Assembly: GCA_964493245.1 (NCBI GenBank) | Contig: CAZBNB010000005.1 | Coordinates: 1-64,000 of the forward strand | DNA from: CAZBNB01 sp964493245 | GTDB taxonomy: Bacteria > Pseudomonadota > Gammaproteobacteria > Legionellales > Legionellaceae | Direction: 5' to 3' | Length of the DNA stretch: 64,000 nt | Shown: piece by piece, positions 8,590-17,836 of the stretch | How positions within the stretch are numbered: the stretch's first letter is position 1 | How the letters are laid out: each line of letters begins with the position of its first letter | Notes under the pieces: model-generated | Told to the model about the DNA's origin: nothing | Seen by the model: only the letters and a program-made list of their open reading frames with translations | The model's database searches: none | Position numbers and translations under genes: made by a program

Positions 8590-9543
8590 TTAACGAAAGC
8601 CTTGTTTCAAACCCAATGCAACGGGAATTTGATTCACCATTGAAGTACCAAATTTATCCGCCATTTGCTCAATTACACTTTGTTTTTCAGTGTAATCAAT
8701 GACTTGCTCCACTTTAATAATATCACGCATTAATTGGCCTGTGCTCGCAAAACCGTCGATCAAACCACGTTCTTTGGCTTCTACTCCAGTCCAAGCCAGA
8801 CCAGAAAAAGTATCATCATCGATTTTAAGACGACTACCGCGCCCTTTTTTCACTTGTTCGATAAATTGTTGATGAATCGTATCTAACATATGTTGTAAAA
8901 ACTTTTCTTGTTGAGGATTTACCGGTGAGAACTGATCCATAAAGCCTTTATTTCGTCCCGCAATTTCTAATCGACGTGAAACACCCACTTTTTGCATAGC
9001 ATCAACAAAACCAAAGCCATTGAATACCACACCAATTGATCCGACTAAACTCGACGGGTTTGCGTAAATTTCATCGGCGGCAGAAGCAACATAATAGGCT
9101 GCGGAAGCGCAAGTATCCACACACACAGCATAAGTTTTAACCGCCGGATATTTATCATGAAAATAACGAATAGCGTTATACATGTAATCAGCCTGAACAG
9201 GGCTGCCACCAGGACTATCGATACGCAGTACCAACGCTTTTAAGCTTTTGTTTTGGTACGCGCTGGACAATCCTTTCATTAAAATATCAGCACTGCCCGA
9301 TTGGCCATCAAGAATTTCACCCTTAAGGTCAATTAAACCAACATGCGGTATTAATTTGCTTTTAGACTCTTGATATTTGTTGTTTATCAGCATAACCACT
9401 ATGGCCAAAACAAAGATCAAGAACATGACACGTCGCCCCCACTGCCAACGACGTCGACGTTTTTGTTCCCCAAAATATTCGGTAACGATTTGTGTCAGCA
9501 ATTGCTGAGATGTTTGTGAATCGTGCATGTTGTTTTCAGTCAT
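8590..9543 (-). CDS. sppA: S49 family signal-peptide peptidase, SppA/SohB-like
   Basis: 317 residues. One N-terminal membrane anchor (about residues 37-58) precedes a ClpP/crotonase-fold S49 domain. Visible features are VLRIDSPGGSPVQADYMYNA, the catalytic-Ser region SAAYYVASAADEIYA and GSIGVV. It is the short single-domain form (~35 kDa), not the 618-residue E. coli SppA. It degrades cleaved signal peptides and membrane protein fragments. Its start lies close to the clpB heat-shock promoter on the other strand, so the two genes are divergent. Confidence 0.9.
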   Translation of the reverse strand: MTENNMHDSQTSQQLLTQIVTEYFGEQKRRRRWQWGRRVMFLIFVLAIVVMLINNKYQESKSKLIPHVGLIDLKGEILDGQSGSADILMKGLSSAYQNKSLKALVLRIDSPGGSPVQADYMYNAIRYFHDKYPAVKTYAVCVDTCASAAYYVASAADEIYANPSSLVGSIGVVFNGFGFVDAMQKVGVSRRLEIAGRNKGFMDQFSPVNPQQEKFLQHMLDTIHQQFIEQVKKGRGSRLKIDDDTFSGLAWTGVEAKERGLIDGFASTGQLMRDIIKVEQVIDYTEKQSVIEQMADKFGTSMVNQIPVALGLKQGFR

Positions 9544-9555
9544 AAGATTGATTAG

Positions 9556-9583
9556 CTTGAATTGATAAAAACAATCCCCATGT
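9556..9583 (+). promoter_or_regulatory. Sigma-32 (heat-shock) promoter of clpB
   Basis: CTTGAA at 9556-9561 and CCCCATGT at 9576-9583 are separated by 14 bases, matching the RpoH consensus (CTTGAA, then CCCCATNT). It lies about 115 bases upstream of the clpB ATG, giving a ~110-nt leader. Heat-shock control of clpB is well established in proteobacteria. Confidence 0.88.
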
Positions 9584-9699
9584 TACCTTATACAAGCTAT
9601 GATTAAAAGTATCAGGACTGACGAAAAACAACGATCTCTTGGTTGGATTTCGTAAGACCTGAGTATGTAAAGCACATTATCTTAACGAGGAGTCATCTC

Positions 9700-12273
9700 A
9701 TGCGTATGGATAAACTGACCTCTAAATTTCAAATGGCATTAGCAGATGCCCAATCACTTGCTTTAGGCCAAGACAATGGTTTTATTGAACCTGAACATTT
9801 GATGAAAGCTCTGCTTGATCAACAAGGTGGTACTTGTCGCCCACTCTTATCTAAAATCGGCGCTAACATACCACAACTGGCCACACAGATTAATCAAGCC
9901 ATTGAAAATTTACCCAAAGTATCCGGCATGGGCGGTGATGTTCATATTTCAAATAACTTAAACCGCGTTTTAAATTTAACAGATAAATTAGCGCAAGAAC
10001 GTAAAGACAATTATATTTCCAGCGAATTATTTTTATTAGCTGCTTTGAATGAAAACGGCAATTTAGCCAAAATATTGAAAAAATCAGGCGTAGAAGCACC
10101 GCTACTTATCAAAGGTATTGATGAAATGCGTGGAGGCGAAACAGTGAGTGATCCCAATGCAGAAGAACAAAGACAAGCGTTAGAAAAATACACCCTTGAT
10201 CTCACTGAGCGCGCTGAAATTGGCAAATTAGATCCGGTGATTGGTCGAGATGATGAAATACGCCGCACCATTCAAGTATTACAACGTCGGACTAAAAATA
10301 ACCCTGTTTTAATCGGCGAACCAGGTGTTGGTAAAACAGCCATTGTTGAAGGACTAGCCCAACGTATTATTAATGGCGAAGTTCCGGAAGGACTTAAAAA
10401 CAAACGCTTACTGTCACTGGATATGGGGGCTTTAATTGCTGGCGCTAAATTTCGTGGTGAATTTGAGGAGCGTTTAAAAGCGGTTTTAAATGATTTGGCA
10501 AAACAAGAAGGTCAAGTCATTCTTTTTATAGACGAATTACACACCATGGTCGGTGCCGGAAAAGCAGAAGGCGCAATGGATGCCGGTAATATGTTAAAAC
10601 CCGCCCTAGCAAGAGGCGAACTACATTGTATCGGTGCAACGACACTAAATGAATATCGTCAATACATCGAAAAAGATGCCGCACTAGAGCGTCGTTTCCA
10701 AAAAGTATTGGTCGAAGAGCCCAATGTTGAAGATACCATTGCGATTTTACGCGGCTTAAAAGAGCGCTACGAAATTCACCACGGCGTTGAAATCACAGAT
10801 CCCGCTATCGTTGCCGCAGCCACCCTATCTCATCGGTATATTACCGATCGCCAACTTCCCGACAAAGCCATCGACTTAATCGATGAAGCAGGCAGTCAAA
10901 TTCGCATGGAAATTGATTCTAAACCAGAAAGCCTGGATAAACTCGAGCGGCGTTTGATTCAATTCAAAATTGAGCGCGAAGCTTTAAAAAAAGAACACGA
11001 TGACGCCTCTAAAAAACGACTAGCCGATTTAGAAAAAAGCATTACTGAATTAGAAAAAAATTACGCCGATTTAGAAGAGGTCTGGAAAGCAGAAAAAGCC
11101 CTACTACAAGGCGCAAGCCACATCAAAGAGTCTTTGGAAAAAGCCCGTATGGAGCTGGAAACAGCCAGACGTGCCGGCGATTTAACACGGATGTCTGAAT
11201 TACAATACGGACGTATTCCCGCTTTGGAAAAAGAACTGACTCAAGTGGCTGACATGGATCCAAATGATACCAAATTAGTACGCAACAAAGTCACAGAAGA
11301 AGAAATTGCCGAGGTTGTATCAAAATGGACCGGTATTCCCGTTGCCAAAATGCTTGAAGGCGAAAAAGAGAAACTATTACAAATGGAGACAACGCTACAT
11401 CAACGCTTAATTGGTCAGGATGAAGCCGTTGATGCCGTGGCAAATGCCATTCGTCGTTCTAGAGCCGGTTTATCTGATCCTAACCGCCCGATCGGTTCTT
11501 TTTTGTTTCTTGGTCCAACCGGTGTTGGTAAAACTGAATTATGCAAAGCACTGGCAACGTTTTTATTCGACACCGCTGATGCCATGGTTCGTATCGATAT
11601 GTCCGAATTTATGGAAAAGCACTCTGTCTCAAGATTAATCGGCGCACCACCTGGATACGTGGGCTATGAAGAGGGCGGTTATTTAACCGAAGCGATCAGA
11701 CGCCGCCCCTATTCAGTGATTTTATTAGATGAAATTGAAAAAGCGCATACCGATGTTTTTAATATTTTATTACAAGTTTTAGACGATGGCCGCTTAACGG
11801 ATGGCCAAGGCAGAACGGTCGATTTTCGTAATACCGTGATAGTCATGACCTCTAATCTTGGCTCACATTTAATTCAAGAAATGGGGAACAAAAACACTTA
11901 TGATGAAATTAAAACAGCGGTTATGGAGCTGGTTGGTCAACACTTTAGACCTGAATTTATTAACCGTATTGATGACAGTGTGGTATTTCATGCCCTGAAT
12001 CAAAAACAAATTGCCAGTATTGCCTCTATTCAAATTAGCTATTTACAACAACGCCTGCAGCAACAACATATCACGTTGGATATCGAGGCTGATGCTTTAA
12101 ATTATCTTGCAGAAGCGGGCTTTGATCCCGTATATGGCGCGAGACCGTTAAAACGAACGGTACAACAAAAGCTGGAAAATCCACTGGCACAAGCGTTATT
12201 AACTGGAAAATTTGCATCCGGTGATCAGATCAAAGTTCGGCTAAAACAAGATGAACTGATTTTTGAAAAATAA
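9700..12273 (+). CDS. clpB: ClpB disaggregase (Hsp100)
   Basis: 857-residue hexameric AAA+ chaperone that extracts proteins from aggregates together with DnaK. Clp-N repeats occupy about residues 1-150. The first AAA+ module has Walker A GEPGVGKTA and Walker B VILFIDELHT, the coiled-coil middle domain spans about residues 400-520, and the second AAA+ module has GPTGVGKTE and RLIGAPPGYVGYEEGG. The start is ATG 9700, preceded by GAGGAG; an upstream extension to 9643 has no support. The middle domain distinguishes it from the ClpA encoded at 53788-56061. Confidence 0.98.
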   Translation: MRMDKLTSKFQMALADAQSLALGQDNGFIEPEHLMKALLDQQGGTCRPLLSKIGANIPQLATQINQAIENLPKVSGMGGDVHISNNLNRVLNLTDKLAQERKDNYISSELFLLAALNENGNLAKILKKSGVEAPLLIKGIDEMRGGETVSDPNAEEQRQALEKYTLDLTERAEIGKLDPVIGRDDEIRRTIQVLQRRTKNNPVLIGEPGVGKTAIVEGLAQRIINGEVPEGLKNKRLLSLDMGALIAGAKFRGEFEERLKAVLNDLAKQEGQVILFIDELHTMVGAGKAEGAMDAGNMLKPALARGELHCIGATTLNEYRQYIEKDAALERRFQKVLVEEPNVEDTIAILRGLKERYEIHHGVEITDPAIVAAATLSHRYITDRQLPDKAIDLIDEAGSQIRMEIDSKPESLDKLERRLIQFKIEREALKKEHDDASKKRLADLEKSITELEKNYADLEEVWKAEKALLQGASHIKESLEKARMELETARRAGDLTRMSELQYGRIPALEKELTQVADMDPNDTKLVRNKVTEEEIAEVVSKWTGIPVAKMLEGEKEKLLQMETTLHQRLIGQDEAVDAVANAIRRSRAGLSDPNRPIGSFLFLGPTGVGKTELCKALATFLFDTADAMVRIDMSEFMEKHSVSRLIGAPPGYVGYEEGGYLTEAIRRRPYSVILLDEIEKAHTDVFNILLQVLDDGRLTDGQGRTVDFRNTVIVMTSNLGSHLIQEMGNKNTYDEIKTAVMELVGQHFRPEFINRIDDSVVFHALNQKQIASIASIQISYLQQRLQQQHITLDIEADALNYLAEAGFDPVYGARPLKRTVQQKLENPLAQALLTGKFASGDQIKVRLKQDELIFEK

Positions 12274-12333
12274 ATTTCTTAATGAGCTCAAAGACCGATC
12301 GTAATCGATCATGGAGAATTTTTGAGCCTCTAT

Positions 12334-12376
12334 TTATGGCTTTATTTAAGCGCAATGTGCTTAAATAAAGTCATAA
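12334..12376. terminator. 18-bp stem-loop downstream of clpB
   Basis: Arms at 12334-12351 and 12359-12376 (TTATGGCTTTATTTAAGC and its near-perfect complement) with a 7-base loop. It lies 60 bases after the clpB stop. There is no U tract after it, so it may be a processing or termination structure. Confidence 0.5.
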
Positions 12377-12423
12377 AGTGGCGGGCGTGAATATTCAATA
12401 GCGTCAATATTTACGACCGTTCT

Positions 12424-12455
12424 GGCCCCACATTAAGACCGCTGCGCTGAGGGGG
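12424..12455. repeat. Left inverted repeat of a 1.6-kb segment
   Basis: Core ATTAAGACCGCTGCGCTGAG. The same sequence is inverted at 14020-14050. The pair encloses an integrase remnant and an AT-rich gene, consistent with the ends of a mobile or once-mobile segment. Confidence 0.75.
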
Positions 12456-12471
12456 CACGTGGATATAAAAT

Positions 12472-12675
12472 TTATACAGGTAGATATTTAATTTTACTAT
12501 CATAGATAGGCTGTGCATCTCCCAATGATAATTTTGAATAAATTTCAAGCGATTGTCGACTTTCATGCCCTGAATAAGGTTGTAATAAAGCATCATCAAC
12601 GCCTTGTTTTTTCATCCACGTAAACAAAAAATGTCTTAATTTATGCGGTGAAATGAGATGTTCTATTCCAGCTTT
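12472..12675 (-). pseudogene. Tyrosine recombinase (integrase), C-terminal remnant
   Basis: About 67 readable codons ending in a stop encode the C-terminal catalytic part of a tyrosine integrase: ISPHKLRHFLFTWMKKQG (the HxLRH box), then LLQPYSGHESRQSLEIYS, holding the second conserved His and the nucleophile Tyr. An in-frame stop immediately upstream (12676-12678) and the absence of the N-terminal domains show that it is truncated. It points to past phage or island integration here. Confidence 0.82.
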
Positions 12676-12897
12676 TCATAGAGTAACTACTTATTCTGAT
12701 GGAATTTATCAGGTTAAATTGAGAATGAAAGAAATATTTAACACACAAATATTTTAGGAACCTCATAAATTTTTTTAATTAGGAAACGATCAAAAGCTAA
12801 GAAGGATAATATTCACTTTTGAGGAAACTCGTAAAACATTAGCTTTTTTGAATGATCAATGATAAAATGATTTAATTTTGCCCTGATAGTATTGTTT

Positions 12898-13929
12898 ATG
12901 ACAAAATACAATTATTTTTTTTCAATATATTGGCGGAACATAAAAACTGTTGTACAACAAGATCCTTTAAGTTTGCGAAGAGAGGAAAAAGAAGTTTATG
13001 ACGGTGCGTCAAGAACAGGAATTAGTATTCATTATTTATATGATCAAAAAAGAATTTTGTCTGAAAAAAAAAATAAGACAATTCAAGAGCAAATTTTATC
13101 TAAACTATTAAATAAACATGATGGTCGTGGATTAATAGGACCTTCTTTAGATATAAGGCTATTAGCATGGTTTTTAGTAATACCGAACCTAGTTATTTAT
13201 CCGCTTATCAAAACTATCATTGATTTTTGTACCAGGAACTTTTTAGATGAACACTCCATAACAGAATTAAATCATCAATTAGATGAAATTTTTAATGATG
13301 AAAGTGCGTTCGATTTTCTTACAAAAACAATATGCAAAAATTCATGTTACCACTACCAGTCATCAGAAAGTAAATTATTAATTTCTGAATTAGAAGGCAT
13401 AAGAGATGAAGCGATAGGATTTAATCCCCTTCTTAATGAGTTGGCCCAATGCTACTTGGAGACTTATCCTGATGCTCAAAATGAAGCTGAACAAGACAAA
13501 AATTTAGATAATTTTTGTAAAACATTAACTTTGCAGGATATCTTGAATAGGGCATGCAAGCCACGTATGTATGTAAGAACAGACCGTAAAACAAATGTGG
13601 AAATATATCAATATGGTTTTTTCGGTAGAGAAGTAAATCAGAAATGGACAGAGAAACAAAGAAATATATTTTGCAATACAAAAGATAATGAAAAAAAACT
13701 TTTTAAACCAAAGGGTATACGTGTTAAAAGCGAACGTTTTTCCGATGAGCTACATTATTACTCTCTAAAAGAATATCCTATTACAAATAAGAATTACCGC
13801 CAAAAGCAGCTAGATGTGCTTAAAGCCTATATCAATAATCCTATTAATAATGGAAAGAATTTAATGCAACATATTCAGACTTCAGTCAATATGTCGATAA
13901 ATGCTACTGATAAAAAAATGACCATTTAA
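12898..13929 (+). CDS. Unknown AT-rich protein inside the inverted-repeat segment
   Basis: 343 residues with no recognised family. Base composition is clearly more A/T-rich than the flanking core genes, with many Lys, Asn, Ile and Asp/Glu codons, which suggests acquisition. A single hydrophobic segment (LLAWFLVIPNLVIYPLIKTI) lies near residue 95; the rest is polar and probably helical. No signal peptide is seen. I use ATG 12898; a TTG at 12892 would add two residues. It sits between the integrase remnant and the right inverted repeat. It could be a secreted effector or a cargo gene of the element; neither is shown. Confidence 0.5.
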   Translation: MTKYNYFFSIYWRNIKTVVQQDPLSLRREEKEVYDGASRTGISIHYLYDQKRILSEKKNKTIQEQILSKLLNKHDGRGLIGPSLDIRLLAWFLVIPNLVIYPLIKTIIDFCTRNFLDEHSITELNHQLDEIFNDESAFDFLTKTICKNSCYHYQSSESKLLISELEGIRDEAIGFNPLLNELAQCYLETYPDAQNEAEQDKNLDNFCKTLTLQDILNRACKPRMYVRTDRKTNVEIYQYGFFGREVNQKWTEKQRNIFCNTKDNEKKLFKPKGIRVKSERFSDELHYYSLKEYPITNKNYRQKQLDVLKAYINNPINNGKNLMQHIQTSVNMSINATDKKMTI

Positions 13930-14019
13930 TTGGTATGAAAGGGAAGGAAACATCATCATTCTGATGCATAATCAGTTCATCAGAAATTTGGACAGTCTAC
14001 GCCTCACATACCTACTTGG

Positions 14020-14050
14020 CCCCTCAGCGCAGCGGTCTTAATGTAGGGCC
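14020..14050. repeat. Right inverted repeat of the 1.6-kb segment
   Basis: Inverted copy of 12424-12455. It directly abuts the large palindrome at 14051. Confidence 0.75.
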
Positions 14051-14278
14051 GATCTCGCGGGTTTCTCGCTCAGGCAGTGTTGTTTTGTTTCGCGGATTTG
14101 CGGGAGCGCCACTTTTCAGGCGGTTTTACGGGGTAAAAAGCACACGGATGTGCTTTTTAGCGCCTTTGAGCGGGAGCGAATAGGCGCGGGCCCCTTAAAA
14201 CCGCCTGAAAAGTGGATCAAGCGGACGCTTCCGCGAAACAAAACAACGCTGCCTGAGCGAGAAACCTTTCTCCGATCT
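14051..14278. repeat. Giant palindromic element, copy 1
   Basis: A nested hairpin about 228 bp long. The outer 35-bp arms (14061-14095 and 14231-14265) pair almost perfectly. A middle stem uses CCACTTTTCAGGCGG and its complement, and an inner stem uses AAAAAGCAC and GTGCTTTTT. A second copy lies inverted at 56557-56785. Between copies the arms differ at about six positions, but each copy stays self-complementary. It fills most of the gap 13930-14313. No convincing gene is inside, although one reading direction translates similarly in both copies. Confidence 0.85.
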
Positions 14279-14313
14279 AGCGTATCCCAACACCCACACT
14301 TCCCAAAATGTCA

Positions 14314-15060
14314 TCATTCAAAATCAGCAACCAGCTCTCGAGCCCGAAGCAAATCTTCTTCAGTATTAATATCTTGTTGCGGTGACACACAAGCCTCATC
14401 AACCTGAATCACATGCCCATGCCACAAAATGCGTAGTTGCTCTAAAGCTTCCAGCGATTCTAAAGGACAAACTGGCCAAGTAACCATCTTTTTTAAAAAA
14501 CCAACACGATAAGCATAAAGCCCAATATGCTGATAAACCTCACTGACATGTTGAGGATTATCTCGACAAAAAGGAATCAAGCTTCTAGAAAAGTACAGCG
14601 CTTGCTGATGTTGATTACGCACAACTTTGACCACATTTGGATTCATCGCTGCCGTCGCATCTTTGATGGGCGCACATAACGTTGCCACAGATGCGTCTGA
14701 GGAGGCTAAAGTAACCGCCACTTGTTGAATTAAAGCCGGCGGAATAAACGGCTCATCACCTTGAACATTCACAACGATTGCATCAGCAGGCAGTCTCAAC
14801 ACATCAATCGCTTCTGCTAAACGATCGCTTCCCGTTGGATGTGTTTTAGCCGTCATCACCACGCGCGCACCCAAATTTTTCGCCACATCAGCAATCAGAT
14901 CATGATCTGTTGCAATCGTCAACGAAGTGGGATTGGCTTTAAGCGCTTGCTGATAGACCCGCTCTATCACTGTTTTTCCATGAATTTCTAACAAAAGTTT
15001 ACCCGGCAAACGCGACGAAGCATAACGCGCTGGAATAATAATATGAAAATCAGGACTCAT
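14314..15060 (-). CDS. kdsB: 3-deoxy-manno-octulosonate cytidylyltransferase
   Basis: 248 residues. Activates Kdo with CTP to CMP-Kdo for the LPS inner core. N-terminal nucleotide-binding signature IIIPARYASSRLPGKLL, then MTAKTHPTGSDRLAEAI and VVNVQGDEPFI, are diagnostic. Its start overlaps the stop of the small ycaR-like gene by four bases, an order typical of gammaproteobacterial LPS loci. It implies an LPS-bearing outer membrane. Confidence 0.96.
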   Translation of the reverse strand: MSPDFHIIIPARYASSRLPGKLLLEIHGKTVIERVYQQALKANPTSLTIATDHDLIADVAKNLGARVVMTAKTHPTGSDRLAEAIDVLRLPADAIVVNVQGDEPFIPPALIQQVAVTLASSDASVATLCAPIKDATAAMNPNVVKVVRNQHQQALYFSRSLIPFCRDNPQHVSEVYQHIGLYAYRVGFLKKMVTWPVCPLESLEALEQLRILWHGHVIQVDEACVSPQQDINTEEDLLRARELVADFE

Positions 15061-15236
15061 AATGCATCCTTTTCTTCCAGTGTAATTTGCCGTGCCTCGT
15101 GCTCAAGCATCACGGGAATACCATCACGAATCGGATACGCAAGCCTATCAAAGGCACAGATTAATTCTTGCTTTTTCAGTAATAATTTACCTTTGCATAA
15201 AGGGCAAACCAAAATGTCTAAAATACGCTTATCCAT
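15057..15236 (-). CDS. ycaR: YcaR/Trm112-like small zinc protein (UPF0434)
   Basis: 59-residue protein beginning MDKRILDILVCPLCKGKL, then a later IPVMLEHEAR motif, matching the UPF0434/Trm112 fold. Only the first CxxC pair is visible. The gene ends in TGA overlapping the kdsB ATG and starts inside the end of tsaB (8-base overlap). The role in bacteria is unclear; it is conserved beside kdsB/lpxK. Confidence 0.88.
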   Translation of the reverse strand: MDKRILDILVCPLCKGKLLLKKQELICAFDRLAYPIRDGIPVMLEHEARQITLEEKDAL

Positions 15237-15894
15237 GAGATGATCCTTGTGTCACATGATGACGAACATACGTTGGTCGTGCCGCTTCAATGGCAACAGC
15301 GGCCACCACACCAGACTGTACCATGCGAATCATGGTCTCAGCTTGAGGAAAACACACAACTGATTGAGTTACTTGCGCTTGAATAGCTGGCGCTAATTGC
15401 GCAGTATACGTACTCAACCCCACCCCCGCAAGAATGAAGGGCGTATCCGACGGCAATTGTACTTTTTCGGCTGCCGATACATGGCTGTCTACACAATGCA
15501 ATACATTCGGATAATAAGCCCAATACACCTCTTGCATACGCGCATCTAATAATGCCAAAACAGCCGTCTCTGTTTTTTCTTCTGCCAACACGTCGGTCGC
15601 GATCGCATGCAAACCATTCACAGGATATAAAGGCAAACCCGTTGCATAAGCAAGGCCTTGTGCAACACTACATGCGATACGCAACCCCGTGAAACTACCA
15701 GGGCCACATCCAAAGATAATACCTTGCAATGCGCCTAGTTCAGTATTTGCACGTTGCAATAAATCATCAATCATCGGCAACAATTGCTGCGCATGCTGGC
15801 GTAGATTCGGATTGGTCGCTGTATACATATTTCCATGCACATACAAAGCCACCGATGCTTGTTCAGTTGAGGTGTCAAATGCTAACCAATTCAT
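15229..15894 (-). CDS. tsaB: tRNA t6A modification protein TsaB
   Basis: 221 residues, ASKHA fold. Partner of TsaD, TsaE and TsaC in making threonylcarbamoyl-adenosine at position 37 of ANN-decoding tRNAs. Signatures: MNWLAFDTSTEQASVAL at the start, LLPMIDDLL, and GCGPGSFTGLRIACSVAQGL. The start is the ATG at 15894, placed just after the dinG stop; a start farther upstream would lie inside dinG. Confidence 0.94.
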   Translation of the reverse strand: MNWLAFDTSTEQASVALYVHGNMYTATNPNLRQHAQQLLPMIDDLLQRANTELGALQGIIFGCGPGSFTGLRIACSVAQGLAYATGLPLYPVNGLHAIATDVLAEEKTETAVLALLDARMQEVYWAYYPNVLHCVDSHVSAAEKVQLPSDTPFILAGVGLSTYTAQLAPAIQAQVTQSVVCFPQAETMIRMVQSGVVAAVAIEAARPTYVRHHVTQGSSHG

Positions 15895-15895
15895 G

Positions 15896-17836
15896 TTACT
15901 GCCTATTCTCTTCAATAAATTTTAATACCGCCGCCGTATCACGTGTTTTACGCATTTGGGGCAAACTTGCCAAAATATCGCGTCCGTAATCGCGCGCGGT
16001 CAAACGTGGATCCGCGATCATCAACACACCGCTATCGGTAACATCACGTATCAAGCGCCCTACTCCTTGTTTCAAGGCCAATACAGCACTCGGTAAAGAA
16101 AGCTCATTAAAACCCGACAATCCTTGTGATTTTAAATAAGACAATTTACCACTAATCACCGGATCAGTTGGGCTTGCAAAGGGGAGTTTGTCAATAATAA
16201 CACAAGACAAAGCCTCTCCCCTGACATCCACACCTTCCCAAAAAGTCGCCGTTCCGAGCAAAACAGCATTACCTAATTCTCGAAATCGATTTAACAAAAT
16301 AGGTTTTGCTTCATCACCCTGCACCAACAGCGGGTATTCTAATTGATCTTTTAAGTGCGTTGCTACTTCTTTTAAAGCACGATGGCTGGTAAAAAGAAAA
16401 AAACACCGACCACCATAGGCGGTGATCAAGGGAATCGCTTGAGTTAACAACGCATGATAATAATTCGCATGTTTGGGATCAGGTAAGCCTCGCGGCAAAT
16501 AAAGCAATGCTTGTCGTTGAAAATCAAATGGGCTTGGCAATAACAAACAATGTGGATTTATTAAACCCAATGGTTTTAAAAAACAGTCAAAAGAATCTGA
16601 CATGGTCAACGTTGCTGAAGTAAATACATAAGCACATTGATTGCGATTCAACAACGATTGAAAGGTATCTGCCACATGAAACGGTGTACAATGAAACACA
16701 GCGGTATGCTTAAATCGCTCAATCCAACGTATCGTTGGGTTAGAAGGCTGCACAAAGGCTTGAATCATGATTTGCAGCTCGTTCAAGCGTTGTCGACAAC
16801 GCTGTAACCCGGTTTCTTCACCAGGCTCAACAGCCGCAATTTCTTGCTCCCACTGAGCCATTAGATCGAGCACCGCCTGCCATGCGTCTCGCACGATCGG
16901 TTGATGAGCGAGTTTTTCCCAAGCCATACGCTCATCACGATGCGACAAAGCCACCATCAGTTGATCCAATACCCGGTCTAGCTGTAAGCTGCGTTCATTT
17001 AATGGCTGGTTAATTAAATCCAGTGCGGGCCATTCTCGTAAAAAATCATCCATGAGCTCACGCAATTGGCGCGTGCTAAAACGTGTGCCATGAAAATGAG
17101 TGGCTATATCGGCCAGTTGATGTGCTTCATCAAAAATGACAGCGTGTACATTAGGTAATAATTCGCCAAAACCATCTTCTTTTAAACGTGAATCAGCAAA
17201 AAATAAATGATGGTTGATCACCACCACTTGGGCATCTAAAGCGCGCTTGCGTGCTTTCATTAAAAAACACTCTGTATAATATGCACAATCACGCCCCAAA
17301 CAATTATCTGTGCTGGATGTCACGTAAGGCCAAGCAGGTGACTCTTCATTGATTTCTGGTAATTCGTTGCGTTCACCGTGCGTTAATTGTGAGAGTTTTG
17401 TATGGATATGAGCGATATCACGAGCACAACGTGCATCCGTAAAGCTGCCCTCTTCAGCGTGCAGCGCCACACGATAACGACAAATGTAGTTAGCTCGGCC
17501 TTTGAGATTTTGTATACGTAACGGTAGCCCTAAGGCATGCATGAGCAATGGGATATCTTTATTGATGAGCTGATCTTGTAATGTTTTTGTAGCGGTTGAA
17601 ACTAAGATTTTTTGTCCGCTTAACAACGCGGGAATAAGATAAGCAAATGTTTTACCTGTGCCAGTACCCGCCTCAGCCACCAGCACGCTTTTATCAAGTA
17701 AGGCGCGCGCAATCGCCTCTGTCAACTCGACTTGCTGTGCTCTGGCTTGAAAACCCGGAATAGCAGTGGTTAATCGCCCCCCCTCTCCCAAAACTTGAGC
17801 ACAACGTTTTGGAAGATCGGCACTTATTCCTTCCAC
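15896..17836 (-). CDS. dinG: DinG/YoaA-family ATP-dependent DNA helicase
   Basis: 646-residue XPD-like superfamily 2 helicase with an Fe-S cluster. Walker A AEAGTGTGKTFAYLIPALL is near residue 55. Four Cys consistent with a cluster lie in CRYRV and NCLGRDCAYYTEC. The DEAH box VIFDEAHQLADIA and the C-terminal motif LKQGVGRLIRD are present. Length and layout fit YoaA rather than long DinG. Likely unwinds R-loops or 5'-overhang DNA in repair. It overlaps the fdxA 3' end by 13 bases and precedes tsaB by one base. Confidence 0.93.
   Translation of the reverse strand: MEGISADLPKRCAQVLGEGGRLTTAIPGFQARAQQVELTEAIARALLDKSVLVAEAGTGTGKTFAYLIPALLSGQKILVSTATKTLQDQLINKDIPLLMHALGLPLRIQNLKGRANYICRYRVALHAEEGSFTDARCARDIAHIHTKLSQLTHGERNELPEINEESPAWPYVTSSTDNCLGRDCAYYTECFLMKARKRALDAQVVVINHHLFFADSRLKEDGFGELLPNVHAVIFDEAHQLADIATHFHGTRFSTRQLRELMDDFLREWPALDLINQPLNERSLQLDRVLDQLMVALSHRDERMAWEKLAHQPIVRDAWQAVLDLMAQWEQEIAAVEPGEETGLQRCRQRLNELQIMIQAFVQPSNPTIRWIERFKHTAVFHCTPFHVADTFQSLLNRNQCAYVFTSATLTMSDSFDCFLKPLGLINPHCLLLPSPFDFQRQALLYLPRGLPDPKHANYYHALLTQAIPLITAYGGRCFFLFTSHRALKEVATHLKDQLEYPLLVQGDEAKPILLNRFRELGNAVLLGTATFWEGVDVRGEALSCVIIDKLPFASPTDPVISGKLSYLKSQGLSGFNELSLPSAVLALKQGVGRLIRDVTDSGVLMIADPRLTARDYGRDILASLPQMRKTRDTAAVLKFIEENRQ

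Noticed and set aside
12411..12599. 62-codon minus-strand frame over the left inverted repeat
   Set aside because: It is a frame-shadow of the integrase remnant, which is read convincingly in another frame.
14150..14407. Frame reading KWIKRTLPRNKT and a similar frame at 56500-56688
   Set aside because: Both lie in the palindromic elements and their similarity is explained by shared nucleotide repeats; the first runs into kdsB antisense.
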